Positions 7,952 to 15,443 of a DNA stretch of 19,163 bases are shown piece after piece; the stretch's first letter is position 1; each line of letters starts with the position of its first letter. The notes beneath the pieces were generated by a model. That model was not told the origin of the DNA. It saw only the letters and a list, made by a program, of their open reading frames with translations, and made no database searches. Source of the stretch: an uncultured Clostridia bacterium. GTDB lineage: Bacteria; Bacillota; Clostridia; Christensenellales; Aristaeellaceae. The stretch lies in assembly GCA_947600345.1 (NCBI GenBank), contig CANQGC010000020.1, positions 1 through 19,163 on the forward strand. Direction: 5' to 3'. Position numbers and translations under genes: made by a program.

Positions 7952-8425
7952 CTAATTCAGTATGAAGGAAATGGCGGAAACGCTCTCCAGCGTCACGCTC
8001 GCCGCGCGCGCGCCCGCGCCCGGCTCGCCGCTGAGCGCCACCGGGTAGACCCAGTCGCCCGCCTCAAAGCCGCCCAGGTGCATGGCGTAGTCGTCCAGCA
8101 CGCTCTCCGCGCGCACGGGCTGCGCCGCGACGGAGGAAACCGCGCACTCCCCGCCGCCGGCCTCCACGGCCATGCCCGGCTCGATCTCGCTCGCCCGGTC
8201 CTCGCCCACGTAGCAGACCGCGCCGCCCTCCCCCGCCACGATGGGCAGGCTCAGCTTCGTCTCCAGCCGCCCGAACACGGCGAAGATCAGCGCCCCCACC
8301 AGCAGCGCGGCGATCGCGCCCAGCAGCAGCCACACGCCGGGCCCCGTCACCTTGATGGTGTCGTTCAGCTGCTCCGGCGACGACACCCGATCCAGGCTCT
8401 TCTGTCGAAAAATCTTGTTCTCCAT
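7952..8425 (-). CDS. Short HlyD-like NHLM/NHLP secretion protein
   Basis: Membrane-anchored adaptor of the exporter. The N-terminus (KSLDRVSSPEQLND at about 9-22) is the characteristic start of NHLM-system secretion proteins. One membrane helix follows (about 28-48), then a small extracytoplasmic region with beta-rich, biotinyl-lipoyl-like character. At 157 residues it is much shorter than classical HlyD adaptors of about 400 because the long coiled-coil hairpin is missing. I chose the ATG at 8425 (GGAGGA 8 nt upstream) over the in-frame start at 8452. It lies 10 bp before the C39 exporter, so the two are surely co-transcribed. A short adaptor fits a Gram-positive envelope with no outer membrane to span. 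The reading frame is intact, so this is either a natural minimal form or an old truncation. Confidence 0.8.
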   Translation of the reverse strand: MENKIFRQKSLDRVSSPEQLNDTIKVTGPGVWLLLGAIAALLVGALIFAVFGRLETKLSLPIVAGEGGAVCYVGEDRASEIEPGMAVEAGGGECAVSSVAAQPVRAESVLDDYAMHLGGFEAGDWVYPVALSGEPGAGARAASVTLESVSAISFILN

Positions 8426-8473
8426 GTGCTCCGTCCTCCGGCCTCTCGCCACTTTAGAAATCAGAATTTGAAA

Positions 8474-9650
8474 TCAGAATGTCAGCGCGTCCACCCGGCC
8501 CAGCAGCTCCGAAAGCCGCTGCCTGCACAGCGCGATCTGCGCCCGGCCGCGCTCGCTGTCCCCGTCCCGGCGAACTGTGCGACGCAGCAGCCGCGTGTAG
8601 CCCACGACCCGCGCGCGGTCGGCGATGGCGGCGATCTCCGCCGCGCTCCGGTCCGCGAAGCTGAGCCGCAGCGTCTCGTTCCAGAGCCGCAGGGCCGCAT
8701 CGTACGGTATGCCCAGGAAGCGCATCGCCTCCCCGTGGTCCAGCTCGCAGAAGCCCTCGTAGGCCAGGAAGATGGATGCGAACTCAAACACCGGATGGCC
8801 CATGCACAGCGTATCCATGTCGATCAGCAGCGCCTCGCCATCCTGAATCATCACGTTCTTGATGTGGTAGTCGCCGTGCAGCATTTGGTGATCCTCCGGC
8901 ACGGCCTCGAGCAGATTGTGCAGCTTTCGCGCCTCCACCTCCGAAAGATACGGCGCCACGAACTCCGCCCAGCCCAGCGCCACCGCGCGCATGTCGGGCA
9001 TGATGCCGGGTTCCACGGTGGTGGCGTGAATCTTCCTGAGCAGATCCACGTACACCGACGCCCAGTAATCCTGCCGCTCGGGCTCCTCCGCGATCAGCTT
9101 CGCCAGCGACCTGGCGTTCAGCAGCTCGAACACGGAGCCGTAGCTGTCTCACGCGCACCACGTCGTAGGGGATGGCCGTGGGCACGCCGCGCACGAAGGC
9201 CGTGCGCGCCAGCTCCCGCTCCCGCTGGATGTCCGGCAGGCTGTCGGGATTGCGGTATACCTTGATGATGGTCTCCGGGGCGAGCCGGTAGACCTTGCCG
9301 TTCGCGCCCTCGCCGATGACCTCGCAGCCGTCCATGCTCAGGCGGCGGTACGCCTTCGATATGGGCAGCATCTCGGTGAAGCCCGTCATATCGAAGATCT
9401 CGTACACATCCGGCGAGGCGTTGATCAGCGCGAGCTCCTTCTCCCGCTTGCGCAGGTGCAGAATCACGCGCAGGCCGGCGCTGGAGATGAAGGTCAGCTC
9501 CTCCAGATCGAGGATCAGCCGCCCCTCGGGATTTCCCTCCCGGATGGCGAGGATCTCCTCCTCCGCCCACTTCGCGTTGCTCGAATCCACGCGGCCGCAC
9601 AGGGATACGATCAGCTTCCCCCTTTCCGCGCGCGCACTGGTATGTATCAT
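8474..9650 (-). pseudogene. STAS domain fused to APH-like kinase, broken by a single-base frameshift
   Basis: The 5' part, starting at ATG 9650, encodes a STAS domain (residues 1-100, SSAGL at 56-60). A kinase N-lobe follows, with glycine loop GEGANG at about 113-118 and a Lys near 130. The frame is lost near 9149. The kinase C-lobe continues in another frame from about 9146 to 8474, with the APH-like catalytic loop (HGDYHIKN) and metal-binding IDMD motif. Removing one base within 9146-9152 (minus strand GTGAGAC) joins both parts into about 391 residues with every kinase motif intact. The downstream frame has a TGA just before the junction and its first start is only a GTG at 9133, so two independent genes are unlikely. 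It overlaps the HD gene by ATGA. Possible causes are a sequencing or assembly error, a recent mutation, or programmed frameshifting. The substrate is unknown. Confidence 0.82.
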
Positions 9651-10246
9651 GCGCCGCCTCCCCCTTCATCGAGCTCCGGCACCCCGGCGAAGACCTCCTC
9701 CACCTTCCGGTTGTACTCCCGCCAGGCGGAGCTGTCCTCCAAATCGCGCAACGCCCGGGCGACGCTGCGGTAGTACCAGGCCTGCCGCGCCGGGTCCTTC
9801 TGGTTGAAGTGCTCCCAGATGGCGGGGCCCTCCCGCAAAAACGCCGCGTGGATTGAGCGGATGTTGGAGAGCTTGTCCCCCATCCAAAGAATCTTCACGG
9901 CGATGTCGTCCGCCGCCCGGAGCCGCCGGAGCGACTCCTCCTTGCGCAACATCCAGGTGGCGCTGGGCGACTGCCCGCGGCGCTTGTTCTCCGTCTCGCT
10001 GCCCACCAGCGCCGCGACGCGGAGGCCGAAGCGCCCCTCGATCTCGGCCAGCGTCGCGCTCGTATCCTCCACCACGTCGTGCAGCACCATCGCCGCGAGG
10101 ATCTCCCTGTCCTCCGTGAGCGTCCCCGCGATGGCCACCGCCTCCAGCGGATGCAGTATGTAGGGCGAGTTCCCCAGCTTGCGCACCATGCCGCTGTGGG
10201 CCTCCACCGCGAAGCAGATCGCCCGGTCCAGAATGTCCCTGCTCAC
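9647..10246 (-). CDS. HD-domain hydrolase, RelA/SpoT-MESH1 type
   Basis: Small HD-domain metal hydrolase resembling the (p)ppGpp hydrolase half of RelA/SpoT enzymes and stand-alone MESH1-like proteins. The motifs appear in the right order: an AHSGMVRKLG segment, H32 in ILHPLEAV, the HD pair H56-D57 followed by VVEDT, and D124 in GDKLSN. The synthetase domain is absent, so if active it can only degrade alarmone. Activity on (p)ppGpp rather than another nucleotide is inferred from family resemblance. It starts at GTG 10246, overlapping the HATPase stop by 4 bp, and its own stop overlaps the start of the STAS-kinase gene by 4 bp. Translation of the three genes is therefore likely coupled. Its place inside a partner-switching operon suggests a link between stress signalling and export. 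Confidence 0.87.
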   Translation of the reverse strand: MSRDILDRAICFAVEAHSGMVRKLGNSPYILHPLEAVAIAGTLTEDREILAAMVLHDVVEDTSATLAEIEGRFGLRVAALVGSETENKRRGQSPSATWMLRKEESLRRLRAADDIAVKILWMGDKLSNIRSIHAAFLREGPAIWEHFNQKDPARQAWYYRSVARALRDLEDSSAWREYNRKVEEVFAGVPELDEGGGGA

Positions 10247-10647
10247 CAGCGCTTCACCACCCGCAGGCGGTTCTCGCCGCCCTCATATTCATAGGAGAGC
10301 TCGTCCATGCTCTTCCTGACCATCAGGATTCCCAGGCCGCCAATCTGCCGCTGCTCCGCCGGCAGCGTCACATCCGGCTCCTTCTGCTCCAGCGGATTGA
10401 AGGGCGCGCCCCGGTCGATGAAGGTCAGCTCCGCGCTGCGCTCCCCCATCTCCACCCGGAGCGTCACGTCGCCGCCGCCGCTGCCGTAGGCGTAGTGGGC
10501 GATGTTGCTGAAGAGCTCGTCGATGGCGATGTCAATCTGCATCTTCGCCCGCATCGGGCAGTCCGCCGCCTCCAGCAGCTCGTCCACGAAGTCCGTCACG
10601 GCCGCGATGCCCTCGATGGCCGCCGCCACGGTGATCTCACGCGTCAT
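10243..10647 (-). CDS. SpoIIAB/RsbW-like serine kinase or anti-sigma factor (HATPase)
   Basis: A 134-residue protein of the HATPase_c_2 type, the kinase/anti-sigma arm of partner-switching systems. The N-box DELFSN is at 43-48 (E44, N48), DRGAPFNP is near 78-85, and the glycine-rich GGLGI is at 103-107. All look intact, so ATP binding and phosphorylation of a STAS partner are expected. I chose the ATG at 10647 because GGAGG sits 9 nt upstream; a longer frame from 10707 would run far into the phosphatase gene. It overlaps the end of the phosphatase gene by 11 bp and the HD gene by 4 bp. Its natural partner is the STAS protein at 13110-13406. No sigma factor is encoded in the window, so the final target is unknown. 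Confidence 0.9.
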   Translation of the reverse strand: MTREITVAAAIEGIAAVTDFVDELLEAADCPMRAKMQIDIAIDELFSNIAHYAYGSGGGDVTLRVEMGERSAELTFIDRGAPFNPLEQKEPDVTLPAEQRQIGGLGILMVRKSMDELSYEYEGGENRLRVVKRW

Positions 10648-13084
10648 GGGCAAGTCCTCCCTCCCCTCCGCCGCGATAGCGCAGGCAGAGCATGGTGATA
10701 TCGTCAAACTGCGGCGCTTCGCCCACGAAGGCGTCCACGTCGCCCAGCACCGCGCGGCACACGCCCTCGGCGCTCTCCACGCCGTGGCCGTTCAGGAAGT
10801 CCCGCAGGCGCGGCTCGCCGTAGAGCTCGCTGTTGGCGTCGGTGGCCTCGGTCACGCCGTCGGTGTAGAGGTAGATCACGTCGCCGGGGTGCAGCTGCAG
10901 CTCGTTGATCCGGTAGCGGATGCCCTCCATGCCCGCCAGCACGAAGCCCGCGCGGCTCTTCAAATACTCGAAGGCGCCGCTCTCCCCCCGCACCAGCGGC
11001 GGGTTGTGGCCCGCGTTGGCGAAGCGCACCAGGCCGGTCTTCAGGTCCAGTATGCCCATCCAGGCGGTGACGAACATGCCCTCCTCGTTGTGCTCGCACA
11101 GCTCCTGGTTGGCGCGGGTGAAGGCGTCGTTGGCCTCCGCGCCGCCCTCGGCCAGGCTCTTGATCAGCGCCTTGCTGGTCATCATGAACAGCGCCGCCGG
11201 GATGCCCTTGCCGGAAACGTCCGCCACCAGGAAGGCGACCCTGTCCTCGCCCAGCGGATAGACGTCGTAGAAGTCGCCGCCGACCTCCTTGGCCGTGCGC
11301 ATGCCCGCCCAGACGTCGATCTCCGGCCGCTGGGGGAAGTGGTTCGGCAGCGCCGAGTGCTGAATCTGCTTGGCGAAGGCCAGCTCCTCGTCGATGCGGG
11401 CCGCCGCCTCGGCGATGTAGCGCTTGAGCGTATCCACCGTGGAGTTGATGTCGTCGGACAGGGAGGCGAACTCCTCGTTAGAGCGCACGTTCACCGTGAC
11501 GTTCAAATCGCCGCCGGTGATCTGCGAGAGCGTGCCGTTGATGCTGTGAATCTGGTTCACGATGCGCAGCTTCACCAGGAAGTACACCACCACGAACAGC
11601 GCCGAGAAGATCAGCACCTCCATGTATACCATGATGTACACCGAAACGTTGCGGGAGAACACCGCCTCGCTGTGGGGCATGGCCGCGATGATATAGTAGC
11701 CCTCCGCCCGGCGAAACATGCAGTAGCAATCCGTATCGTAGACCTTCGCCTGGAAGCGCTGGCCCTCCTGCGCCTTCTGCACGGCGTTCCACATGCCGGT
11801 GACGAAGAGGTTCTGGCCCTCCATGTCGTGGGGGTCGCTGACGATCAGCCAGCGGCTGTCGCAGATGATGAGGAAGCCCTCCTCGCCCACGTGGCGGTTG
11901 CGCGTCGCGCCCACCACGGCGGAGTCGATGTCCCGCTGGAAGTGCGGCGCGTCGTAGCCCACCTGCACGAAGCCGCCGCGATTCAGCGCCACGCCCGCGT
12001 ACTTGCGGGAGATGGAGGCATCGCTGGCGACGGGCTGGTAGTCCTGCACGTACTCCTTTTCGCCGTCGAGTAGCACCAGAAATTCCCGCGACTGCGCGCC
12101 GGAGTCCATGTCGAAGCCGATGAAGTCCCGGTTCGTGCAGAACTCGACGATGCCGTCGGGGCCGATCACGTCGATCTCGGTCAGGTCCCGCTCCTCGGCG
12201 ATTTCATCCAGCAGCGCGTTGTCGAGCTGCTCGACGCCGTTGAGCTGATTCGCCACCTCCCGGGTGAGCGCGAGCAGGTTCTCGTCCGAGGCGTCGGTGA
12301 TGTCCTCTCGCACGTCGTCGATGTTGAGCGAGAGCAGGCTCTCGCTCTCGTTCTCGCTCATCTTCGTCTGCACCGCGTAGGTGAACACGCAGGTGACGAC
12401 GAAGGCCAGCAGCACGCAGCTGAGCAGGCGCTTCTGGAAGGTCTGCGAAATCTGCTGCACGTGCTTTCGGTGCTCGCGCCGCTTGCGCTCGCCGCTCAGC
12501 AGCGAAACCGCCAGCAGCGACAGCATCACCGCCACGCCGTTCATCGAAATCATCGGCGCGGAGCAAATTTCCACGACGGCAAAGCCCTCCCGCGTAGCGT
12601 CCATGCGCACCAGGAAGACCATGAGCATGTCGAAGACCTCCGCCACGATGCCCGCGGCCAGGCCGTAGACGCAGGGCGGCTTCTTGTCGTCGAACATGAA
12701 GCGCCGCAGCGCCGCGCCCAGCAGGCCCGCCACCACCGTGGAGATGGAGCATGCCAGCTGGGTGAACGCGCCCGCGCCCCAGTAGACGGCGAAGTAGCGC
12801 TCCACGCCGCCGATGACGCCGGCGATGATGCCCGCGGGCGCGCCGAAGATCAACCCCGCGCACAGCGGCGCGGCGTTGCGCACGTTCATAGTCGCGCCGT
12901 TGATGGTCATGCCCAGCTCCGTGCCCAGCACCGCCAGGCCCGCGAACGCGAGCCCCGCGACCCACTGCCGCGTCCAGTAGCTCCGCTTCCCCAGCGCGGT
13001 GCGCCGCTCCGCCAGGTACAGCAGCGCCGACACCGCGACCGTGGGGATCACCATCAGCAAAAGCTTCAGATAAAAGTCCAGCAT
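10637..13084 (-). CDS. Membrane SpoIIE-type PP2C phosphatase with sensor domains
   Basis: Membrane sensor-phosphatase expected to dephosphorylate the STAS antagonist of the partner switch. From an ATG at 13084 it has 815 residues. About 1-200 form a multi-helix membrane module resembling the 5TMR-LYT sensor, with a conserved NVRNAAP...GLIFG region near 67-81. A helix at about 219-238 leads into a large extracytoplasmic Cache-like region (240-480). A second helix (482-506) and a HAMP linker follow. The PP2C domain starts near 590, with GGDFYD at 602-607, DVSGKG from D622, YTDG with D742, and FDD near 793-795, so the metal-binding acidic residues are present. I preferred this start (AGGGGAT upstream) to the earlier in-frame GTG at 13150, which would overlap the STAS gene. 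The ligand is unknown. Confidence 0.92.
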   Translation of the reverse strand: MLDFYLKLLLMVIPTVAVSALLYLAERRTALGKRSYWTRQWVAGLAFAGLAVLGTELGMTINGATMNVRNAAPLCAGLIFGAPAGIIAGVIGGVERYFAVYWGAGAFTQLACSISTVVAGLLGAALRRFMFDDKKPPCVYGLAAGIVAEVFDMLMVFLVRMDATREGFAVVEICSAPMISMNGVAVMLSLLAVSLLSGERKRREHRKHVQQISQTFQKRLLSCVLLAFVVTCVFTYAVQTKMSENESESLLSLNIDDVREDITDASDENLLALTREVANQLNGVEQLDNALLDEIAEERDLTEIDVIGPDGIVEFCTNRDFIGFDMDSGAQSREFLVLLDGEKEYVQDYQPVASDASISRKYAGVALNRGGFVQVGYDAPHFQRDIDSAVVGATRNRHVGEEGFLIICDSRWLIVSDPHDMEGQNLFVTGMWNAVQKAQEGQRFQAKVYDTDCYCMFRRAEGYYIIAAMPHSEAVFSRNVSVYIMVYMEVLIFSALFVVVYFLVKLRIVNQIHSINGTLSQITGGDLNVTVNVRSNEEFASLSDDINSTVDTLKRYIAEAAARIDEELAFAKQIQHSALPNHFPQRPEIDVWAGMRTAKEVGGDFYDVYPLGEDRVAFLVADVSGKGIPAALFMMTSKALIKSLAEGGAEANDAFTRANQELCEHNEEGMFVTAWMGILDLKTGLVRFANAGHNPPLVRGESGAFEYLKSRAGFVLAGMEGIRYRINELQLHPGDVIYLYTDGVTEATDANSELYGEPRLRDFLNGHGVESAEGVCRAVLGDVDAFVGEAPQFDDITMLCLRYRGGGEGGLAHDA

Positions 13085-13109
13085 GCGCTCAAAATCCCCT
13101 GTCAGGCGG

Positions 13110-13406
13110 TCATTCGATGGTGAGGATATCGGAGAAGCCGGTGATCTCAAAGACCTCGGCGATGGTGTCGTTTACATTGCGCACGACCATGCTTCCCTGC
13201 TTGTTCATGACCTTCTGGGCCATCAGCAGCACGCGCAGCCCGGCCGAAGAGATGTACTCCAGCGCGCCGAAGTCCAGCGTCAGCTCCGCCGTCTCCGGCA
13301 GCTCCTTCTGCAGCTGCGCCTCCAGCTGGGGCGCGGTCGTGGTATCCAGCCTGCCCTCCAGGGCCATCGTGAGCTTGTTGTCGCTGCGAGTGCAATTGAT
13401 CTTCAT
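13110..13406 (-). CDS. STAS-domain anti-sigma-factor antagonist
   Basis: A single STAS domain of 98 residues, the antagonist arm of a partner-switching system (SpoIIAA/RsbV type). The SSAG motif at 53-56 carries the expected phosphorylated Ser, in the usual position before the helix that contacts the anti-sigma factor. In the family, the kinase phosphorylates and inactivates it and the SpoIIE-type phosphatase reactivates it; both enzymes follow directly in the operon. AGGAGGA lies upstream of the ATG at 13406. The gap to the phosphatase start is 25 bp. No convincing sigma-A promoter was found in the 123 bp upstream, so the operon may be read through from the nucleotidase gene or use another sigma factor. 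Confidence 0.92.
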   Translation of the reverse strand: MKINCTRSDNKLTMALEGRLDTTTAPQLEAQLQKELPETAELTLDFGALEYISSAGLRVLLMAQKVMNKQGSMVVRNVNDTIAEVFEITGFSDILTIE

Positions 13407-13440
13407 ACTTGCCTTCCTCCTGTTTCATTTCGATGATTGC

Positions 13441-13525
13441 TCCGGGTGAAAGCGTCCGGTCCGGCGCGGCCGGCGCGGCCGGACCCGGATGCAAATGGTT
13501 TCGGGCGAAGGAAGCCTCCGCCCGA
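13441..13525 (-). terminator. GC-rich hairpins after the 5'-nucleotidase gene
   Basis: Two dyads fill the gap between the nucleotidase stop and the STAS gene: arms at 13501-13507 and 13519-13525 (plus 3 inner pairs after one mismatch), and arms at 13458-13464 and 13479-13485. The first starts only 4 bp after the nucleotidase stop on the minus strand. Neither is followed by a good T-tract, so termination may be partial and read-through into the STAS operon is possible. Confidence 0.35.
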
Positions 13526-13529
13526 GCGT

Positions 13530-15179
13530 TCACTCGTTGATGACGATGCGGCCCTGGCCGTAGGGATCGGCGTACTCCTCGCCGACCACGCCGCCGAGCT
13601 CGTCCACAATGTAGTTGATCAGCACCTGGTTGTCGATCAGCACGTCGTCCAGCAGCACCGGGCTGCCCGGGAACATGCTCATGCCGTCGCCGCCGGACTT
13701 CAGCCAGTAGTTGTGGCTGGCCAGCGAGTAGGTCTTCTCCGGGTCGATGGGCTCGCCGCCGACGGTCACGTTCTTGACCCTGCGGTCGCCGGTGACTTCC
13801 ACGAAGCTGCCCTTGTCGTCGATCACGACGCTGGGCGTCACGCTCATGTCGATCTCGTAGGTCAGGCCGGAAACCTGGATGAAGCCGCCGTTTTCTGCGG
13901 GCAGCTCGCAGGCGCCCATCTCCAGGGCGTCCAGAATCTGCTGGCCGGTGACCTCAATCTTGCAGGCCATGTTGCCGAAGGGATGCACGGAAATGATGTC
14001 GGCGTAGGTGATGTCGCCCGCCTCGATGTCGGCGCGGATGCCGCCGCCGTTGACGAAGCCGATGTCGGCATCCAGCAGCGTCCGGTAGGCGTCGGCGCAC
14101 AGGTCGCCCAGGTTGGTCTCCTGGCTGCGGATGATGCGCAGCGGACTGCCATCCTCGGCGGTGGCGGTCGGGTCGGTGGTGGTCAGCTTCACCTCGGTGG
14201 AGGCGACGACCTCGTTGAGGATCTCCGCGTTCTCGGCCTCGATGGATGCGATGAACGCCTCCGTGTCCGCGTCCTTCATGAAGGTGTGCTCGCGGTGCAG
14301 CTCAGTCTCCATCGAGCCGTCGGGATTAATGACCAGCGAGCCCAGGTTATCCAGCTTCGTGCCGGTCTGGGTCAGGATCACGTCCTCGCCGTTGGCGTTC
14401 TTGACGGTCTCGCCCTCCATCACGGTGTGGGAGTGGCCATCGAGCACGGCGTCGATGCCGGTGGTGTGGGTGATCACGGAGCTGGAGGTATAGGGCAGCT
14501 CCGAGCCGTCCGCGGTCACGCCCAGATGGCTGAGCAGTATGACCTTATCCACGCCCTCGGCGCGAACCGCGTCCACGGCCTCCTGCACGGCGGCGTAGAG
14601 GTTCGCGCCGTCGTCGCCCTCGCAGAAGCTGTAGATGTAGTTGCCCTCGCCGTCCTGGAAGTAGGTCGGCGTGGAGGAGGTGAAGGTATCCGGCGTGGTG
14701 GCCGCCACGAAGCCCAGCTTCCAGCCGCCGGCCTCGAGCACCAGGTAGGTCGGAAACACGGGCGTCCCGTCGATGCGCTTGAAGTTCGAGGAGATGTAGG
14801 GGAACTCCGCCTTCTCCGCCAGCGCCATGAACTGGTCCATGCCGTAGTCGAACTCGTGGTTGCCGGGGATGGCGACGCTGTAGTCCAGCTCGTTCATGAT
14901 GTCGATGATCGCCTCGCCCTTGGAGAGCGTGCCCACCAGGTCGCCCTGGATGGCGTCTCCGTTGTCCACCAGCAGCGTATCATACCCCGCCTCTTCGTAG
15001 GCCTTGCGGTAGCCCGCGACTCCGGCGTAGCCCACGTTGTCCTTGATGCCGCAGTGAATGTCGTTGGCGTAGAGGATCACGACGGGCGTGTGCTCCTCCC
15101 CCCCGGCCGCCTCCTCGGCGAAGGCAAGGCCCGTCAGCAGCAGGGTGAGGCCCAGCAACAAAGCAAGAATCTTCTTCAT
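13530..15179 (-). CDS. Secreted 5'-nucleotidase (UshA/YfkN-type metallophosphatase)
   Basis: Extracytoplasmic enzyme that releases phosphate from nucleotides. An N-terminal signal peptide ends near AFA-EE (residue 21). The metallophosphatase domain has D40 and H42, D75 in NGDAIQG, GNHE at about 106-109, and the later SHLG and GHSH metal motifs. The C-terminal 5'-nucleotidase domain carries the ETNLGDL segment and NGGGIRA substrate-pocket motifs. No LPXTG sorting signal or C-terminal membrane anchor is visible in its 549 residues, so it is probably released or loosely held. It has its own strong promoter about 77 bp upstream. It is transcribed toward the STAS operon with only weak hairpins between, so it may feed that operon. 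A role in nucleotide or phosphate scavenging is the family norm. Confidence 0.94.
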   Translation of the reverse strand: MKKILALLLGLTLLLTGLAFAEEAAGGEEHTPVVILYANDIHCGIKDNVGYAGVAGYRKAYEEAGYDTLLVDNGDAIQGDLVGTLSKGEAIIDIMNELDYSVAIPGNHEFDYGMDQFMALAEKAEFPYISSNFKRIDGTPVFPTYLVLEAGGWKLGFVAATTPDTFTSSTPTYFQDGEGNYIYSFCEGDDGANLYAAVQEAVDAVRAEGVDKVILLSHLGVTADGSELPYTSSSVITHTTGIDAVLDGHSHTVMEGETVKNANGEDVILTQTGTKLDNLGSLVINPDGSMETELHREHTFMKDADTEAFIASIEAENAEILNEVVASTEVKLTTTDPTATAEDGSPLRIIRSQETNLGDLCADAYRTLLDADIGFVNGGGIRADIEAGDITYADIISVHPFGNMACKIEVTGQQILDALEMGACELPAENGGFIQVSGLTYEIDMSVTPSVVIDDKGSFVEVTGDRRVKNVTVGGEPIDPEKTYSLASHNYWLKSGGDGMSMFPGSPVLLDDVLIDNQVLINYIVDELGGVVGEEYADPYGQGRIVINE

Positions 15180-15255
15180 AGTAGAGTGTGCTCCCTTCTC
15201 AATACGATGGTTATGTCAACGGACGGCGCTGCCGCTCCATTGTACATGCAACTAC

Positions 15256-15284
15256 ATTATCCGGCGAATCACCGGCATTGTCAA
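15256..15284 (-). promoter_or_regulatory. Sigma-A promoter for the 5'-nucleotidase gene
   Basis: A perfect TTGACA (15279-15284) and GATAAT (15256-15261) are separated by exactly 17 bp on the minus strand. Transcription would start near 15249, giving a leader of about 70 nt. The rest of the 264-bp gap (15180-15443) holds a TATAAT-like hexamer near 15355-15362 without a good -35, and nothing else I can name. Confidence 0.75.
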
Positions 15285-15443
15285 TCCGTTTGGCGTAAAA
15301 TGATCTCCGGCCCGGACGGCAATTCCCTCCGCGCGGCCCATCCGCGCGCCGCTTCCATTATACACAGCATGTGTAAAGAATTATTGAATCTCCCGGACTC
15401 TGCGCGAGATTTTCCCGCTGCCTGCCCGAATTTTTCCCGGGAA

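Noticed and set aside
3250..7965. Two very long plus-strand open frames (804 and 744 codons)
   Set aside because: Both are antisense to ABC exporters with complete catalytic motifs. Their composition is His/Arg/Gln-heavy and neither has a sensible ribosome binding site.
8474..9133. Kinase C-lobe as an independent gene starting at 9133
   Set aside because: It starts with GTG inside a kinase fold, lacks the N-lobe and has no ribosome binding site; the one-base frameshift explains it better.
10648..10707. N-terminal extension of the SpoIIAB-like gene to 10707
   Set aside because: The extra 20 residues are unlike the family and would deepen the overlap with the phosphatase gene; GGAGG supports the ATG at 10647.
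13085..13150. N-terminal extension of the phosphatase to a GTG at 13150
   Set aside because: It would overlap the STAS coding region and adds a low-complexity Ser/Pro stretch before the first membrane helix.
15355..15362. TATAAT-like hexamer as a second nucleotidase promoter
   Set aside because: No acceptable -35 at the right spacing, while a consensus promoter lies closer to the gene at 15256-15284.
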